Source: Ramlibacter rhizophilus
GTDB taxonomy: Bacteria; Pseudomonadota; Gammaproteobacteria; Burkholderiales; Burkholderiaceae_C
DNA: 64,000 nt
Assembly: GCF_004681965.1 (NCBI RefSeq)
Contig: NZ_SMLL01000004.1
Location: 310,001-374,000 of the forward strand
Reading direction: 5' to 3'
Positions within the stretch are counted from its first letter, which is position 1. Each line of letters starts with the position of its first letter. A model generated the notes under the pieces. It searched no databases and had not been told where the DNA came from. It saw only the letters and a program-made list of their open reading frames with translations. Positions 53,947 to 62,818 of this stretch are shown here, in pieces. Position numbers and translations under genes: made by a program.

Positions 53947-54795
53947 ATGACGACAGCACTCAGGATCGCGCAGGGCGAATTCGGTCGGCTGGCACTGCTC
54001 GACATGGATACCCCGCTGGTGTCGCATGCGCACTCGCAGTGCCACGTGATCTTCAAGGCCAGCGGCGCCGATTCCGCCTTCTACGTCAGCGAGGAGCGGC
54101 TGCCGGTCACCGACCGCACCGCCATCCTGGTGAACGCCTGGGAGCCCCATTACTTCTACAGCGAACCGGACTTTCCGCGCACCGTCTACCTGGCGCTGTA
54201 CATCGAACCCAGGTGGCTGGCGACGCTGTACGACCCGCTGCGCCTGGCAGCGCATCCCCGCTTCTTTCCGCGGCCCTGCGTCCAGATCACTCCCCGCATC
54301 CGCAAGCTGGCCGATGACCTGACCGGTGACCTGATGTCGCCGATTCCGATGAAGCAGGAGCGCCTGGAGAGCGCACTGTTCGAGCTGATGCTGGCCATCA
54401 GCGAACAGTTCTCGGCATGGGAGAGCATCCAGGACCTGATGCGGCCGGAAGGGCTGCGCTTGCCCGATTCGCGCATCCAGCGCGCGCTCACCCACATCGG
54501 CGAGCACCTGGGCCAGCCGCTGGATGCGGACCGGCTTGCCGCCTCGGCGCATCTGTCGCGCGCCCAGTTCTTCGTGCGCTTTCGCCGCTGCACCGGGATG
54601 ACGCCGCACGTCTACGTCAACACCTTGCGCGCCGAGACCGCCTGCCGGCGCCTGGCGCAGGCCGACGATCGGACCACCCTTGGGCGTCTCGCGCAGGACC
54701 TGGGTTTTTCCGACCAGGGCCACTTCACGCGCTTCATCCGCGGCCAGGTCGGCGTCACGCCCAGCGAATACCGGCGCGTGGTGCAGCTGTACTGA
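53947..54795 (+). CDS. AraC-family regulator (cupin N-terminus), paralogue 2
   Basis: A 282-residue AraC regulator, paralogous to that at 36368 across the effector domain (GRLALLDMDTPLVSHAH, GADSAFYVSEE) and the two helix-turn-helix units (LAASAHLSRAQFFVRFRR; LAQDLGFSDQGHFTRFIR). A TCAGGAGGATCA site precedes the ATG. It follows hmfE, so it may control the furan operon. It converges with the TetR gene with no gap. Confidence 0.9.
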   Translation: MTTALRIAQGEFGRLALLDMDTPLVSHAHSQCHVIFKASGADSAFYVSEERLPVTDRTAILVNAWEPHYFYSEPDFPRTVYLALYIEPRWLATLYDPLRLAAHPRFFPRPCVQITPRIRKLADDLTGDLMSPIPMKQERLESALFELMLAISEQFSAWESIQDLMRPEGLRLPDSRIQRALTHIGEHLGQPLDADRLAASAHLSRAQFFVRFRRCTGMTPHVYVNTLRAETACRRLAQADDRTTLGRLAQDLGFSDQGHFTRFIRGQVGVTPSEYRRVVQLY

Positions 54796-55473
54796 CTATC
54801 CCAGCTTGTCCAGCGTCGCCGCCGAAGGTGCGCACACCAGCATCGCCTCGAAGGTGTCGAGGATGTTGTCCAGCGTGAACTTGCGCCTCCACAGCCGGCT
54901 CGACGCGTGCGGCTCGTCCGCCGGCGCTTCCTTGATCGAGAACACCGACGTCGTGTAGATCGCCACCAGCGACATGCGCTGCTCCAGCAGCGGCTCGGGG
55001 ATGTCGGCCAGCAGCTGGCGGAAATGCTCGAGGCAGCGGCGATAGCCTGTATTCCACTTGGTTCCGATGTAGGCGCGGAACAGCGCGCGGTGCGTGAGCT
55101 GCACGTTCGACAGGAAGCGCAGGTAGGTACTGCCTTCGGCCTCGGTCACCGTCAGCTCGTAGACCGGCCGGATGAAGGCATCCAGCACCTCACGCACATG
55201 GCGCGGACCGCCGGCCGCCGCCATCTGGTCGAGCAGGGCCTGGCGGACGGCATCCACCTTCTGCGCGCCATCGACCAGCAGTTCGCCGACCAGTTCTTCT
55301 TTCGAGCCGAAGTGGTACTGCAGCGAAGCCTTGTTGCGCTGTCCGGCCGCCGCAACGATGTCGGCCACCGTCACGCCGTCGATGCCGTGCAGCGCGAACA
55401 GGCGCTGTGCGGCCGCCTTCATCCGCGCTCGGGTTTCCTTCCCGTCGGAGCGCACTGGTTTCAAGGTTGACAT
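54796..55473 (-). CDS. TetR-family regulator
   Basis: A 225-residue TetR-type repressor. The helix-turn-helix (VTVADIVAAAGQRNKASLQYHF) is in the first 60 residues, followed by a helical ligand domain. It diverges from the hydroxylase gene at 55582, and an inverted repeat with TTAAG/CTTAA halves lies between them, so it probably represses that gene and its own. The ligand is unknown. Confidence 0.87.
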   Translation of the reverse strand: MSTLKPVRSDGKETRARMKAAAQRLFALHGIDGVTVADIVAAAGQRNKASLQYHFGSKEELVGELLVDGAQKVDAVRQALLDQMAAAGGPRHVREVLDAFIRPVYELTVTEAEGSTYLRFLSNVQLTHRALFRAYIGTKWNTGYRRCLEHFRQLLADIPEPLLEQRMSLVAIYTTSVFSIKEAPADEPHASSRLWRRKFTLDNILDTFEAMLVCAPSAATLDKLG

Positions 55474-55475
55474 GG

Positions 55476-55519
55476 TTAGTTAAGGGTGTAGACTTATCTA
55501 AGGCAGTGTACTTAATTGA
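55476..55519. promoter_or_regulatory. Inverted repeat between tetR-type and hydroxylase genes
   Basis: TTAGTTAAG at 55476-55484 and CTTAATTGA at 55511-55519 are near-perfect opposite halves (seven of nine) around an AT-rich centre. The intergenic gap is only 108 bp. A TetR dimer could bind each half or the pair. Confidence 0.45.
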
Positions 55520-55581
55520 TTGCCGAAAGGCCAGTCCGGTGCGCCCGCGCCGGACTGCTGTGCGAAATGAAAGGAGTCACC

Positions 55582-56424
55582 ATGAATCGGGAAGAGGAAA
55601 TCGTTGCACGGTCCCTGTCCTACAGGAAACAGTACGTGGAAGATACCCCCGGCTGGTACCGCGGCGAGATGCACCTGGGTTTCACGCTGGCATTCACGAT
55701 CGGCGTGGTTTGGTACTGCGCGGCGCAGTTGCAGAACACGACCTGGCAGGAATGGCTGTTCGTCGTGGTGCCGATGTTTCTGTTCGGGAACTGGGCGGAA
55801 TGGGCCGGGCACCGCTACCTTCTCCACAGCCCGAAGAGCTGGATCAAGCCGGCCTACAAGCGCCACGTCGCGACCCACCACCAGTTCTTCTCGCACAAGA
55901 CGCTCGACTACGACGGCCACAAGGAGTGGCGCGCGCTGCTGTTCCCGCCGTTCGCGCCGGTGCTGTTCGTGCTGGCGGCCCTGCCGGCTGCACTGCTGGT
56001 CGGCAGCCTGTGGTCGGCCAATGCGGGATACATCGCCATGCTGACCATGGCGTCGTACTTCCTGATGTACGAAGGCCTGCACACCTTGTCGCATCTCGAG
56101 CATCCGATCCTGGATCGCCTGCCGCTGGTCAACACGGTGCGCCGCATGCACGTGCTTCATCACAACCCCGATTTCATGCACACCCGCAACTTCAACCTCA
56201 CCTTCCCCATCTGCGATGCGCTGTTCGGCACCAGCGATTTGAACAAGGGTCTGCTCGGCACGCTGTTCAACGGCATGTCGGACGAGGCGCGCAAGGAGGA
56301 AGACCAGGCCAAGCTGCGGTCGCAGCAGGTCACGCGCGCCGGCCAGGCGCAGGCGGCCGACGACGGTGCCGAAGAGGCCGCCCCGCTGGCAAGGCCCGGC
56401 ATTCAGGACGCCAGGCGCGGGTAG
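55582..56424 (+). CDS. Fatty acid hydroxylase / sterol desaturase-family membrane protein
   Basis: A 280-residue membrane protein with about four hydrophobic segments and the histidine boxes of the diiron hydroxylase superfamily: HRYLLH, HVATHHQFFSH and VLHHNPDFMH. Such enzymes hydroxylate or desaturate lipids using oxygen. The start is set by AAAGGAGTCACC before ATGAATCGG. The C-terminal 50 residues are charged and Ala-rich, probably cytoplasmic. It stands alone between TetR and the TRAP genes; its substrate and any link to furans are unknown. Confidence 0.82.
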   Translation: MNREEEIVARSLSYRKQYVEDTPGWYRGEMHLGFTLAFTIGVVWYCAAQLQNTTWQEWLFVVVPMFLFGNWAEWAGHRYLLHSPKSWIKPAYKRHVATHHQFFSHKTLDYDGHKEWRALLFPPFAPVLFVLAALPAALLVGSLWSANAGYIAMLTMASYFLMYEGLHTLSHLEHPILDRLPLVNTVRRMHVLHHNPDFMHTRNFNLTFPICDALFGTSDLNKGLLGTLFNGMSDEARKEEDQAKLRSQQVTRAGQAQAADDGAEEAAPLARPGIQDARRG

Positions 56425-56561
56425 GCAAGCGGGCTTGCCTTCGTCCCGCGGCCGCGATCCGACGCTGCAACCGCACATCGATCAAGACTCCATGGCAAAA
56501 GCCCGGAGCTTCTGACAATGCCGCGCCGCGCACCGGCTCGTAGAGTCCAAATCGAGAAGCA

Positions 56562-56586
56562 TTGCGATGGCGGGCAGCCATCGCAA
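56562..56586. promoter_or_regulatory. Perfect 10-bp hairpin in the leader of the TRAP operon
   Basis: TTGCGATGGC and GCCATCGCAA flank the five-base loop GGGCA, forming a perfect stem 39 bp before the dctP-type start. It could be an operator palindrome or an mRNA leader structure. The rest of the 200-bp gap after the hydroxylase shows nothing else. Confidence 0.5.
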
Positions 56587-56625
56587 CCCGAGAGCACCCC
56601 ACCTATCAGCACAAGGAGACGACCC

Positions 56626-57603
56626 ATGAAATTCAACAAGCTGCTTGCCATCCTCGCCGTCACTGCCGGCCTCACCGCGGGCGCGACAGCCAGCGCCAAG
56701 GAAATGCGCCTGGGGCTGATCGTGCCGGCCAGCCACGAATGGTCGAAGGCCGCGGTCGCGATGGGCGAAGAACTCAAGCAGAAGTCCAACGGCAAGTACT
56801 CGGTCACGATCTTCCCCTCGGGCCAGCTCGGCAACGAGGCGCAGATGCTGCAGCAACTGCAGACCGGCGCGCTCGACATGGCCTTCATGACCGCCGCCGA
56901 AATCACCAACCGCGTGCCCGACTACAGCGCGCTGTTCGCCCCCTACCTCGTCAAGGACGTCAAGCAGGCCGGCGTGCTGCTGAACGGCCCGACCGCGCAG
57001 AAGATGCTCGAGCGCCTGCCGCGTGAAGTCGGCGCGGTGGGGGTCGGCTACGGCGTGGCCTCGATGCGGCTGATGCTCAATGCGTTCCCGACCAACGCCG
57101 CCGCCGACCTGAAGGGCCGCAAGATGCGCATCACGCCGTTCCCGCCGGTGCGCGACTTCTACCAGCTGCTGGGAGCGGCTTCGACCCCGATGCCGCTGAC
57201 CGACGTCTACGATTCGCTGGCCAACGGCCAGGTGGATGGCGTGGATGCGGACATGGAACTGGTGTACCGCATGAAGTTCTACGAGCGCGGCAACACGCTG
57301 CTGCAGTCGAACCACATGATGTTCCCGGTCGTGGGCCTGGTCTCCGGCCGCCTGTGGCAGACCATGTCGCCGGCTGACCGCGACCTGGTCGCCGGCGCCG
57401 CGCGCAAGCATCTCAACGGCCTGTTCGACAAATACGTCCAGGTGGAGCAGGAGATGGAAAAGAGCGTGCAGGGCACCAAGGTCAAGGTGGTGAAGGTCGG
57501 TCCCGAGTTCTTCGGCAACACGCTCAAGCAGTGGGAAGACATCTGGCTCAAGCGCACGCCGGTGCTGGCCGAGCTGCGCCGCGAAGCCGCCGCCATCAAG
57601 TAA
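56626..57603 (+). CDS. TRAP transporter substrate-binding protein DctP
   Basis: A 325-residue periplasmic binding protein. A Sec signal (MKFNKLLAILAVTAGL, cleavage near ASA) precedes IVPASHEWSKAA and the DctP signature AADLKGRKMRITP with the carboxylate-binding Arg. CAAGGAGACGACCC gives a strong ribosome site. Unlike the binding protein at 34241, it is followed by its membrane genes, so the transporter is complete. Ligand is likely a carboxylate of the local pathway. Confidence 0.9.
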   Translation: MKFNKLLAILAVTAGLTAGATASAKEMRLGLIVPASHEWSKAAVAMGEELKQKSNGKYSVTIFPSGQLGNEAQMLQQLQTGALDMAFMTAAEITNRVPDYSALFAPYLVKDVKQAGVLLNGPTAQKMLERLPREVGAVGVGYGVASMRLMLNAFPTNAAADLKGRKMRITPFPPVRDFYQLLGAASTPMPLTDVYDSLANGQVDGVDADMELVYRMKFYERGNTLLQSNHMMFPVVGLVSGRLWQTMSPADRDLVAGAARKHLNGLFDKYVQVEQEMEKSVQGTKVKVVKVGPEFFGNTLKQWEDIWLKRTPVLAELRREAAAIK

Positions 57604-57665
57604 CGGCACGGAGGCGGCGCAGGGGCACGCCGCGCCCCTGCGCCGCCTTCAAGCTGGAGACTTCC

Positions 57666-58262
57666 GTGCTGAAAACCATTACGAACCTGAGCGACCGCAT
57701 CGCCCAAGCAGAACGCGGCGTGGTGCGCCTGATCGCCCTGGCACTGCCGCTGATGGTCCTGGCCAACGTGGCCGGTCGCGCCATGCGCAGCCCGATCTAC
57801 TGGATAGACGAACTGTCCGTCCTGGTCATGGTGTGGCTGGCGATGATCGGCATGTCGCTGACCCTCAAGACGCGCGATGCGGTCGCCGTCACGATGCTGG
57901 TCGATGCGGTGCCGCCCTTGCTGATGAAGATCATGAGAATCCTGATCGACCTGCTGGTGCTGGTGTTCGGCATCACGCTGCTGGTGCTGTGCTACCGCTG
58001 GTTCGATCCGTTGACGCTGATGCGCGTCGGATTCGACACGCGCGAGTTCTCCGGCCAGACCTTCAACTTCATGTACCAGGACACCACGGCCACGCTCGGA
58101 GTCGCCAAGTTCTGGTTCTGGCTGGTCGTGCCGCTGGTGGCTGTCACCACCAGCGTGCATGCGCTCTCCAACCTGCTGCGAACCGTGGCGACGCCCGCCT
58201 CGGTGGGCATCGCGTCCGGCTTGCCGGCCCCGCTGGCCGGTAACAGTGGAGCAAACCAATGA
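57666..58262 (+). CDS. TRAP transporter small permease DctQ
   Basis: A 198-residue protein with four hydrophobic segments, the size and layout of DctQ subunits. YWIDELSVLVMVWLAMIGMSL is the characteristic central segment, followed by TRDAVAVTMLVD. The start is a GTG with CTGGAGA five bases upstream, since no ATG fits the first helix. It overlaps DctM by four bases (ATGA). Confidence 0.87.
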   Translation: MLKTITNLSDRIAQAERGVVRLIALALPLMVLANVAGRAMRSPIYWIDELSVLVMVWLAMIGMSLTLKTRDAVAVTMLVDAVPPLLMKIMRILIDLLVLVFGITLLVLCYRWFDPLTLMRVGFDTREFSGQTFNFMYQDTTATLGVAKFWFWLVVPLVAVTTSVHALSNLLRTVATPASVGIASGLPAPLAGNSGANQ

Positions 58263-59521
58263 TCGCGGCCGTCTTCACCTCCCTGCTGTTTCTCGGCCTT
58301 CCCATCGCGCTGGTGCTGGCGATGGTCGCGCTGACCTACATCTATGCAAGCGGCAATCCGGTGCTCTACCTGTCGTTCCCGCAACAGTTCTTTGCCAGCC
58401 TCGAAAACTACGGCCTGCTCGCCATCCCGCTGTTCCTGGCGGTGGGCGAACTGATGAACGAAGGCGGCATCACGCGCCGGCTGGTCGCGCTGGCCTCGGT
58501 GTTCGTGGGCCACGTGCGCGGCGGGCTCGCCTACATCAACATCCTGGCCAACATGTTCCTTGCCTCCATCATGGGCTCGGCCAATGCGCAGGTCGCGGTG
58601 ATGGCGCAGGTGATGGTGCCGGAGATGGAAAAGCAGGGTTATCCGCGCGGCTTCGCGACGGCCACGACCTGTGCCGGCGCCCTGCTCGCCCCGGTGATTC
58701 CACCGTCCATGCTGTTCGTGATTTTTGGCGTACTGGCCCAGATCTCGATCGGCGACCTGTTCATCGCCGGCATCGTGCCCGGCATGTTGATGGCCTCTGC
58801 CTTCATCTGCGTGGTCGCGCTGCTGGGCTACCGGTACAAGTATCCGCCGGGCGAGCGCCTGTCACGCCAGCAGAAGCTGCGCAACATCGGGGCCGCCATT
58901 CCATCGCTGCTGGTGCCGATCGTCATGATCGGCGGCATCCTCGGCGGGATCACGACGCCGACCGAAGCGGCGGCGGTCGGCGCCCTGATGGCCGTGCTGG
59001 TGGGCATCTTCGCGCACAACGAAATCCGTTTCGACCGCATCGGCGACATGCTGCTGCGGGTGGCCGTCAACAGCGCGGTGGTGCTGGCCCTGGTGGCCGC
59101 AGCCGGCGTCTTCGGCTGGGTTATCGTGTTCGAGAAGATCCCGCAGCAACTGGCCTTGCTGCTGCAGCAGATCACCACCGACCCCTTCACCTTCATGCTG
59201 CTGGTCACCGCCCTGGTGCTGGCGGTCGGCACCGTGATCGATGGCATCGCCGCCCTGATCCTGCTGGTGCCCATCCTGCTGCCGGTGGCGACCCAGGTGT
59301 ACGGCATCAACCCCTACCACTTCGGCGTGATCATCTGCATCAACCTAACGCTGGGCCTGCTGACGCCGCCGGTCGGCACGGCCCTCTACGTGGCCGCGCG
59401 CGTGACCGGTGCAACGCCGGCTGAAATCCTGCGCCCGCTGATGCCGTTCCTGGTTGCCACGTTGCTGATCCTGATCCTGCTGTGCTGGCAGCCGTACCTG
59501 GTGACCGCATTCATCGGTTAA
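58259..59521 (+). CDS. TRAP transporter large permease DctM
   Basis: A 420-residue membrane protein with about 12 hydrophobic segments, the ion-coupled pore subunit. AIPLFLAVGELMNEGG, ANMFLASIMGSANAQVA, APVIPPSMLFVIFG and LLTPPVGTALYVA are all conserved DctM motifs. With the preceding DctP and DctQ it forms a complete sodium-driven uptake system, placed just before a dehydrogenase pair. Confidence 0.94.
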   Translation: MIAAVFTSLLFLGLPIALVLAMVALTYIYASGNPVLYLSFPQQFFASLENYGLLAIPLFLAVGELMNEGGITRRLVALASVFVGHVRGGLAYINILANMFLASIMGSANAQVAVMAQVMVPEMEKQGYPRGFATATTCAGALLAPVIPPSMLFVIFGVLAQISIGDLFIAGIVPGMLMASAFICVVALLGYRYKYPPGERLSRQQKLRNIGAAIPSLLVPIVMIGGILGGITTPTEAAAVGALMAVLVGIFAHNEIRFDRIGDMLLRVAVNSAVVLALVAAAGVFGWVIVFEKIPQQLALLLQQITTDPFTFMLLVTALVLAVGTVIDGIAALILLVPILLPVATQVYGINPYHFGVIICINLTLGLLTPPVGTALYVAARVTGATPAEILRPLMPFLVATLLILILLCWQPYLVTAFIG

Positions 59522-59579
59522 CCGATTCGGGCGTCGCGCCTGCGGCGCCGTCCATCCCTCCATTCATCGGAAGAAGTCC

Positions 59580-60338
59580 ATGCAGAAGCTCAAAGATCGC
59601 GTCGCCATCATCACCGGCGGCGCGCAAGGGATAGGTGCTGCCTACGCGCGTGCGATGGCGGCCGAAGGCGCGCGCGTCGCCATCGCCGACATCCTGGACG
59701 GCACGGCGCTGGCCAAGGAAATCGAAGCCGATGGGGGCCGTGCGATGGCCGTCCAGGTGAATGTCGCCGACGAAGCTTCGGTCCTGGCAATGGCCGAGGC
59801 GGTCAACGAACATTTCGGCCGCATCGACATCCTGGTCAACAATGCGGCGGTGTACGCCTCCTTGCAGTTGAAGCCGTTTTCCGAGATCGACGTGGCCGAG
59901 TGGGACAAGGTGATGGCGGTCAACGTGCGCGGGCCCTTCGTCTGCGCCAAGGCCGTGGTGCCGTTCATGCGCAGCAGAGGCTACGGACGCATCATCAACA
60001 TTTCATCCGGGACACCGTTCAAGGGCACGCCGAACCTGCTGCACTACGTGACGTCCAAGGGCGCCATCCTGGCGCTGACCCGGGCGCTGGCACGCGAAGT
60101 CGGCGGCGACGGCATCTGCGTCAACACGCTGGCGCCCGGCCTGGTGCTCAGCGAAGGGGTGATCCAGAACGCAGACCTGCGCGAGAAGCTGACCGGCCCC
60201 GTGATCGCCAGCCGCGCCATCAAGCGCGACCAGACCCCGGAAGACCTGGTCGAGCCGCTGCTGTTCCTCGCCTCGGACGCCTGCGCGTTCATGACGGGCG
60301 AGACGATCGTGGTGGATGGCGGCTCGGTCATGCATTGA
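59580..60338 (+). CDS. Short-chain dehydrogenase/reductase, paralogue 2
   Basis: A 252-residue classical SDR with TGGAQGIG, NNAA, NISSGT and HYVTSKGA (Tyr and Lys of the active site). It shares local blocks with the SDR at 33415 (LKPFSEID, HYV-SKGA, LSEGVIQN, FMTGETIVVDGGS). It lies 58 bp after DctM and 58 bp before an aldehyde dehydrogenase, suggesting alcohol-to-aldehyde oxidation before entry to the acid pathway. The substrate, possibly a furanic alcohol, is inference. Confidence 0.85.
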   Translation: MQKLKDRVAIITGGAQGIGAAYARAMAAEGARVAIADILDGTALAKEIEADGGRAMAVQVNVADEASVLAMAEAVNEHFGRIDILVNNAAVYASLQLKPFSEIDVAEWDKVMAVNVRGPFVCAKAVVPFMRSRGYGRIINISSGTPFKGTPNLLHYVTSKGAILALTRALAREVGGDGICVNTLAPGLVLSEGVIQNADLREKLTGPVIASRAIKRDQTPEDLVEPLLFLASDACAFMTGETIVVDGGSVMH

Positions 60339-60396
60339 GGCCGCCGGCACCGGGATGAACCTGCCGCAGTGCGGCCTTATCGGAGAGACAACAGAC

Positions 60397-61866
60397 ATGA
60401 CCCCCATCGCGCAACCCTGGATCGGCGGCCAATGGACGCCGGTCGCCAGCCGGGCCGCCGCCGACAGCATCGACCCCTCCACCGGCCTCGTGCTCGGCCA
60501 GTTCGCCGACGCCGACGTCGGCACCGCCGAAGCCGCCATCAGCGCCGCTCGCCGTGCGTTCGAGCAGAGCGACTGGGCGCATGCGCCGCGCCTGCGGGCG
60601 GCCGTGATGCTGGAGTTCGCCAACCGCGTCGAGCTGCGCGCCGATGAACTGGCGCTGCTGCTCGCCCGTGAAACCGGCAAGCTGTTGAAGCCGGCGCAAG
60701 CCGAGCTGGCCGGCACCGTGTCCGAGATCCGCTTCTATGCGGGGCTGGCACGCACCATCTTCGGCCGCACCACCGAGGTCGAGCCGGGCGCCCTGTCCGT
60801 GCTGAGCCGCGAAGCGGCCGGCGTGGCGGGCATCATCGTGCCCTGGAATGCTGCCGCGATCCTGCTGGTGCGCTCGCTCGCGCCGGCGATGGCGGCCGGG
60901 TGCACGAGCGTGATCAAGATGGCGCCGCAGTCGGCACTGTTCCAGACCGAGCTGCTGCGATGCCTGACCGAGATTCCGAACCTCCCGCGAGGCGTGGTCA
61001 ATTTCTACAGCTGCACCAGCAGCCAGCCGAGCGAGGCGCTGGTGATTTCAAGCGACGTGGACGTGATCAGCTTCACCGGCAGCGTTCAAGTCGGCCAGCG
61101 CATCATGGCCGCTGCCGTACCGACGCTCAAGCGCCTGAACCTGGAACTCGGCGGCAAGGCGCCCGCCATCGTGTTCGCCGATGCGGACCCGAAGGCCATC
61201 GCCGCGCAGCTGGCGGCCGCCGCCACGATTGCCGCGGGCCAGCAGTGCACCGCGCTTGACCGGGTGCTGGTGCACGAAAGCCTGATCGAGCCCATGCGAG
61301 ACGAACTGGCCACGCAGTTCCGCAGCATGGCGGTGGGGCCGGCTACCGAGCCGGAAAGCCAGATGGGACCGCAGATCGACATCGCCAATCGCGACCGTAT
61401 CGCCCGCCTCGTCGATCAGGCGCGCCAGCACGGGGACGTGATCGTGCGCGGCGAGGTGCTGGACGGCCGTCTCTCGCGCGGCGCCTTCATCCGGCCCAGC
61501 CTGATCCAGGTCAGCGCCCTAGATTCGCCCTTTGTGCAGGAGGAATTCTTCGGACCGGTCCTCAACCTCGAAAGCTTCCGGGAAGAGGGCGACGCTGTCG
61601 CGCGGGCCAACGCGACGCGCTATGGCCTCTCTGCGAGCGTGTGGACGCACGACGGCGCGCGTGCCCGCCGCGTAGCGCGTGCCTTGCGCAGCGGCACGGT
61701 GTGGATCAACACTCACAACAAGCTGCTACCCGAGGCGGAAACCGGCGGCTTCGGCGCCAGTGGCTACGGCCGCCTGCACGGAGCCGAGGCGCTGCTGGAG
61801 TTCCTCGAAACCAAGCACGTTTATGAGGACATCGGACGTGTAAAGCCAAACACGGCAGCCACGTGA
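60397..61866 (+). CDS. Aldehyde dehydrogenase family protein
   Basis: A 489-residue NAD(P)-dependent aldehyde dehydrogenase. VPWNAAAILLVRSLAPA, FTGSVQVGQRIM, catalytic Glu250 in LELGGKAP and nucleophile Cys284 in GQQCTALD are present, as is EEFFGPVL. The ATG at MTPIAQ has a purine-rich upstream region; the longer frame overlaps the SDR end. Paired with the SDR and TRAP genes it may oxidise an imported aldehyde, such as a furanic aldehyde, to the acid. The usual Asn in the PWN motif is kept. Confidence 0.88.
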   Translation: MTPIAQPWIGGQWTPVASRAAADSIDPSTGLVLGQFADADVGTAEAAISAARRAFEQSDWAHAPRLRAAVMLEFANRVELRADELALLLARETGKLLKPAQAELAGTVSEIRFYAGLARTIFGRTTEVEPGALSVLSREAAGVAGIIVPWNAAAILLVRSLAPAMAAGCTSVIKMAPQSALFQTELLRCLTEIPNLPRGVVNFYSCTSSQPSEALVISSDVDVISFTGSVQVGQRIMAAAVPTLKRLNLELGGKAPAIVFADADPKAIAAQLAAAATIAAGQQCTALDRVLVHESLIEPMRDELATQFRSMAVGPATEPESQMGPQIDIANRDRIARLVDQARQHGDVIVRGEVLDGRLSRGAFIRPSLIQVSALDSPFVQEEFFGPVLNLESFREEGDAVARANATRYGLSASVWTHDGARARRVARALRSGTVWINTHNKLLPEAETGGFGASGYGRLHGAEALLEFLETKHVYEDIGRVKPNTAAT

Positions 61867-62052
61867 GCCGGATGTTGGCCAGGAACCGGCGTTCTCCTGA
61901 CGACTTCGCTCGAGGCGCAGCAATTTTTGCTTTCGGCCAAGAGCGGTCAGCCGAACCGGCGGGTGGCCGGGAGGGCGAGTACTTCTCGCTCAAGGACGTG
62001 GCCAGCCGGCTAGCCCTTTCGAAGCCCATACGTCGTCTATGTATTTGCACCT

Positions 62053-62555
62053 ATCCGCGTGGTGCTCGCCGATGATCACGACCTGGTGCGGTCCGGGGAA
62101 TGCCTGGAATGGATGGCGTTGAGGCTATCGGGCACATCACAAGGCGCTATCCCGACTTGCGTGTGATCGTGCTATCCATGCATAGCCACCTGGACTTTGT
62201 GCGTCGCGCTGTGGCGAGTGGCGCCTGCGGTTATCTCATGAAAGACTCTGCCCCCGCCGCGCTGGAACAGGCGCTGCGTTGCGTCATGACGGAAGGCAGC
62301 TTCTTCGAAGGAAAACTCGCACAGCAACTGGTGCCTTCGCCGCGAGCCAGCGCCGACGACGAGCTTACCTTTCGTCAGGTTCAGATCCTCACAGTGCTCG
62401 CTGAGGGCAAATCCACGAAAGAGATTGGCTACGAGCTCGGCCTGAGCCCGAAGACCGTGGACGTACACCGGGCGCGCATCATGCAGCGGCTGCAGCTGAA
62501 TGACGTCGCAAGCCTGACTCCCTATGCGGTGCGTAAAGGCCTAGTAAAACTCTGA
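62053..62555 (+). pseudogene. NarL/LuxR-type response regulator with internal deletion
   Basis: IRVVLADDHDLVRSG at 62053-62097 is the start of a receiver domain. It is followed at once, in a different frame, by MPGMDGVEAIGHI and the rest of a NarL-type regulator: the receiver end with conserved Lys (YLMKDSAP) and the LuxR helix-turn-helix (LTFRQVQILTVLAEGKSTKEIGYEL). About 40-45 codons, including the phospho-acceptor Asp, are missing. Translation could restart at the ATG at 62100, giving 151 residues with an intact DNA-binding domain, but phosphorylation control would be lost. No partner kinase is nearby. Confidence 0.75.
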
Positions 62556-62620
62556 CTTCGGGGGCGGCCGCACCAAAGCGGAGCGGCGCTGGCCACATGT
62601 CGGATCAGCTTGCCTCTTGA

Positions 62621-62790
62621 TTACACACGTACAGAGGAGAAAGGCTTCGCTGGGGGATGATCTGGCGGACTGCTACGCGGACCACGCTGTGCGTGCAACT
62701 CGCTCTGAACCTTGGCAGACACAGCCTCCGCCAAGGCGAGCAACAACCTTTCAATCTCGTGTGTCTTAGGCGCGGCGGCCGGTTGGCACG
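62621..62790 (-). pseudogene. Possible 3' gene remnant
   Basis: The minus-strand frame ending at the TAA at 62621-62623 reads KTHEIERLLLALAEAVS then AKVQSELHAQRGPR, which looks like a real amphipathic protein end. No start codon or upstream domain is found before the GntR gene. It may be the tail of a gene cut by rearrangement. The rest of 62556-62818 holds no gene that I can support. Confidence 0.25.
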
Positions 62791-62818
62791 GTGAAGCTCG
62801 ATGGGCACTTTGCCGCCG

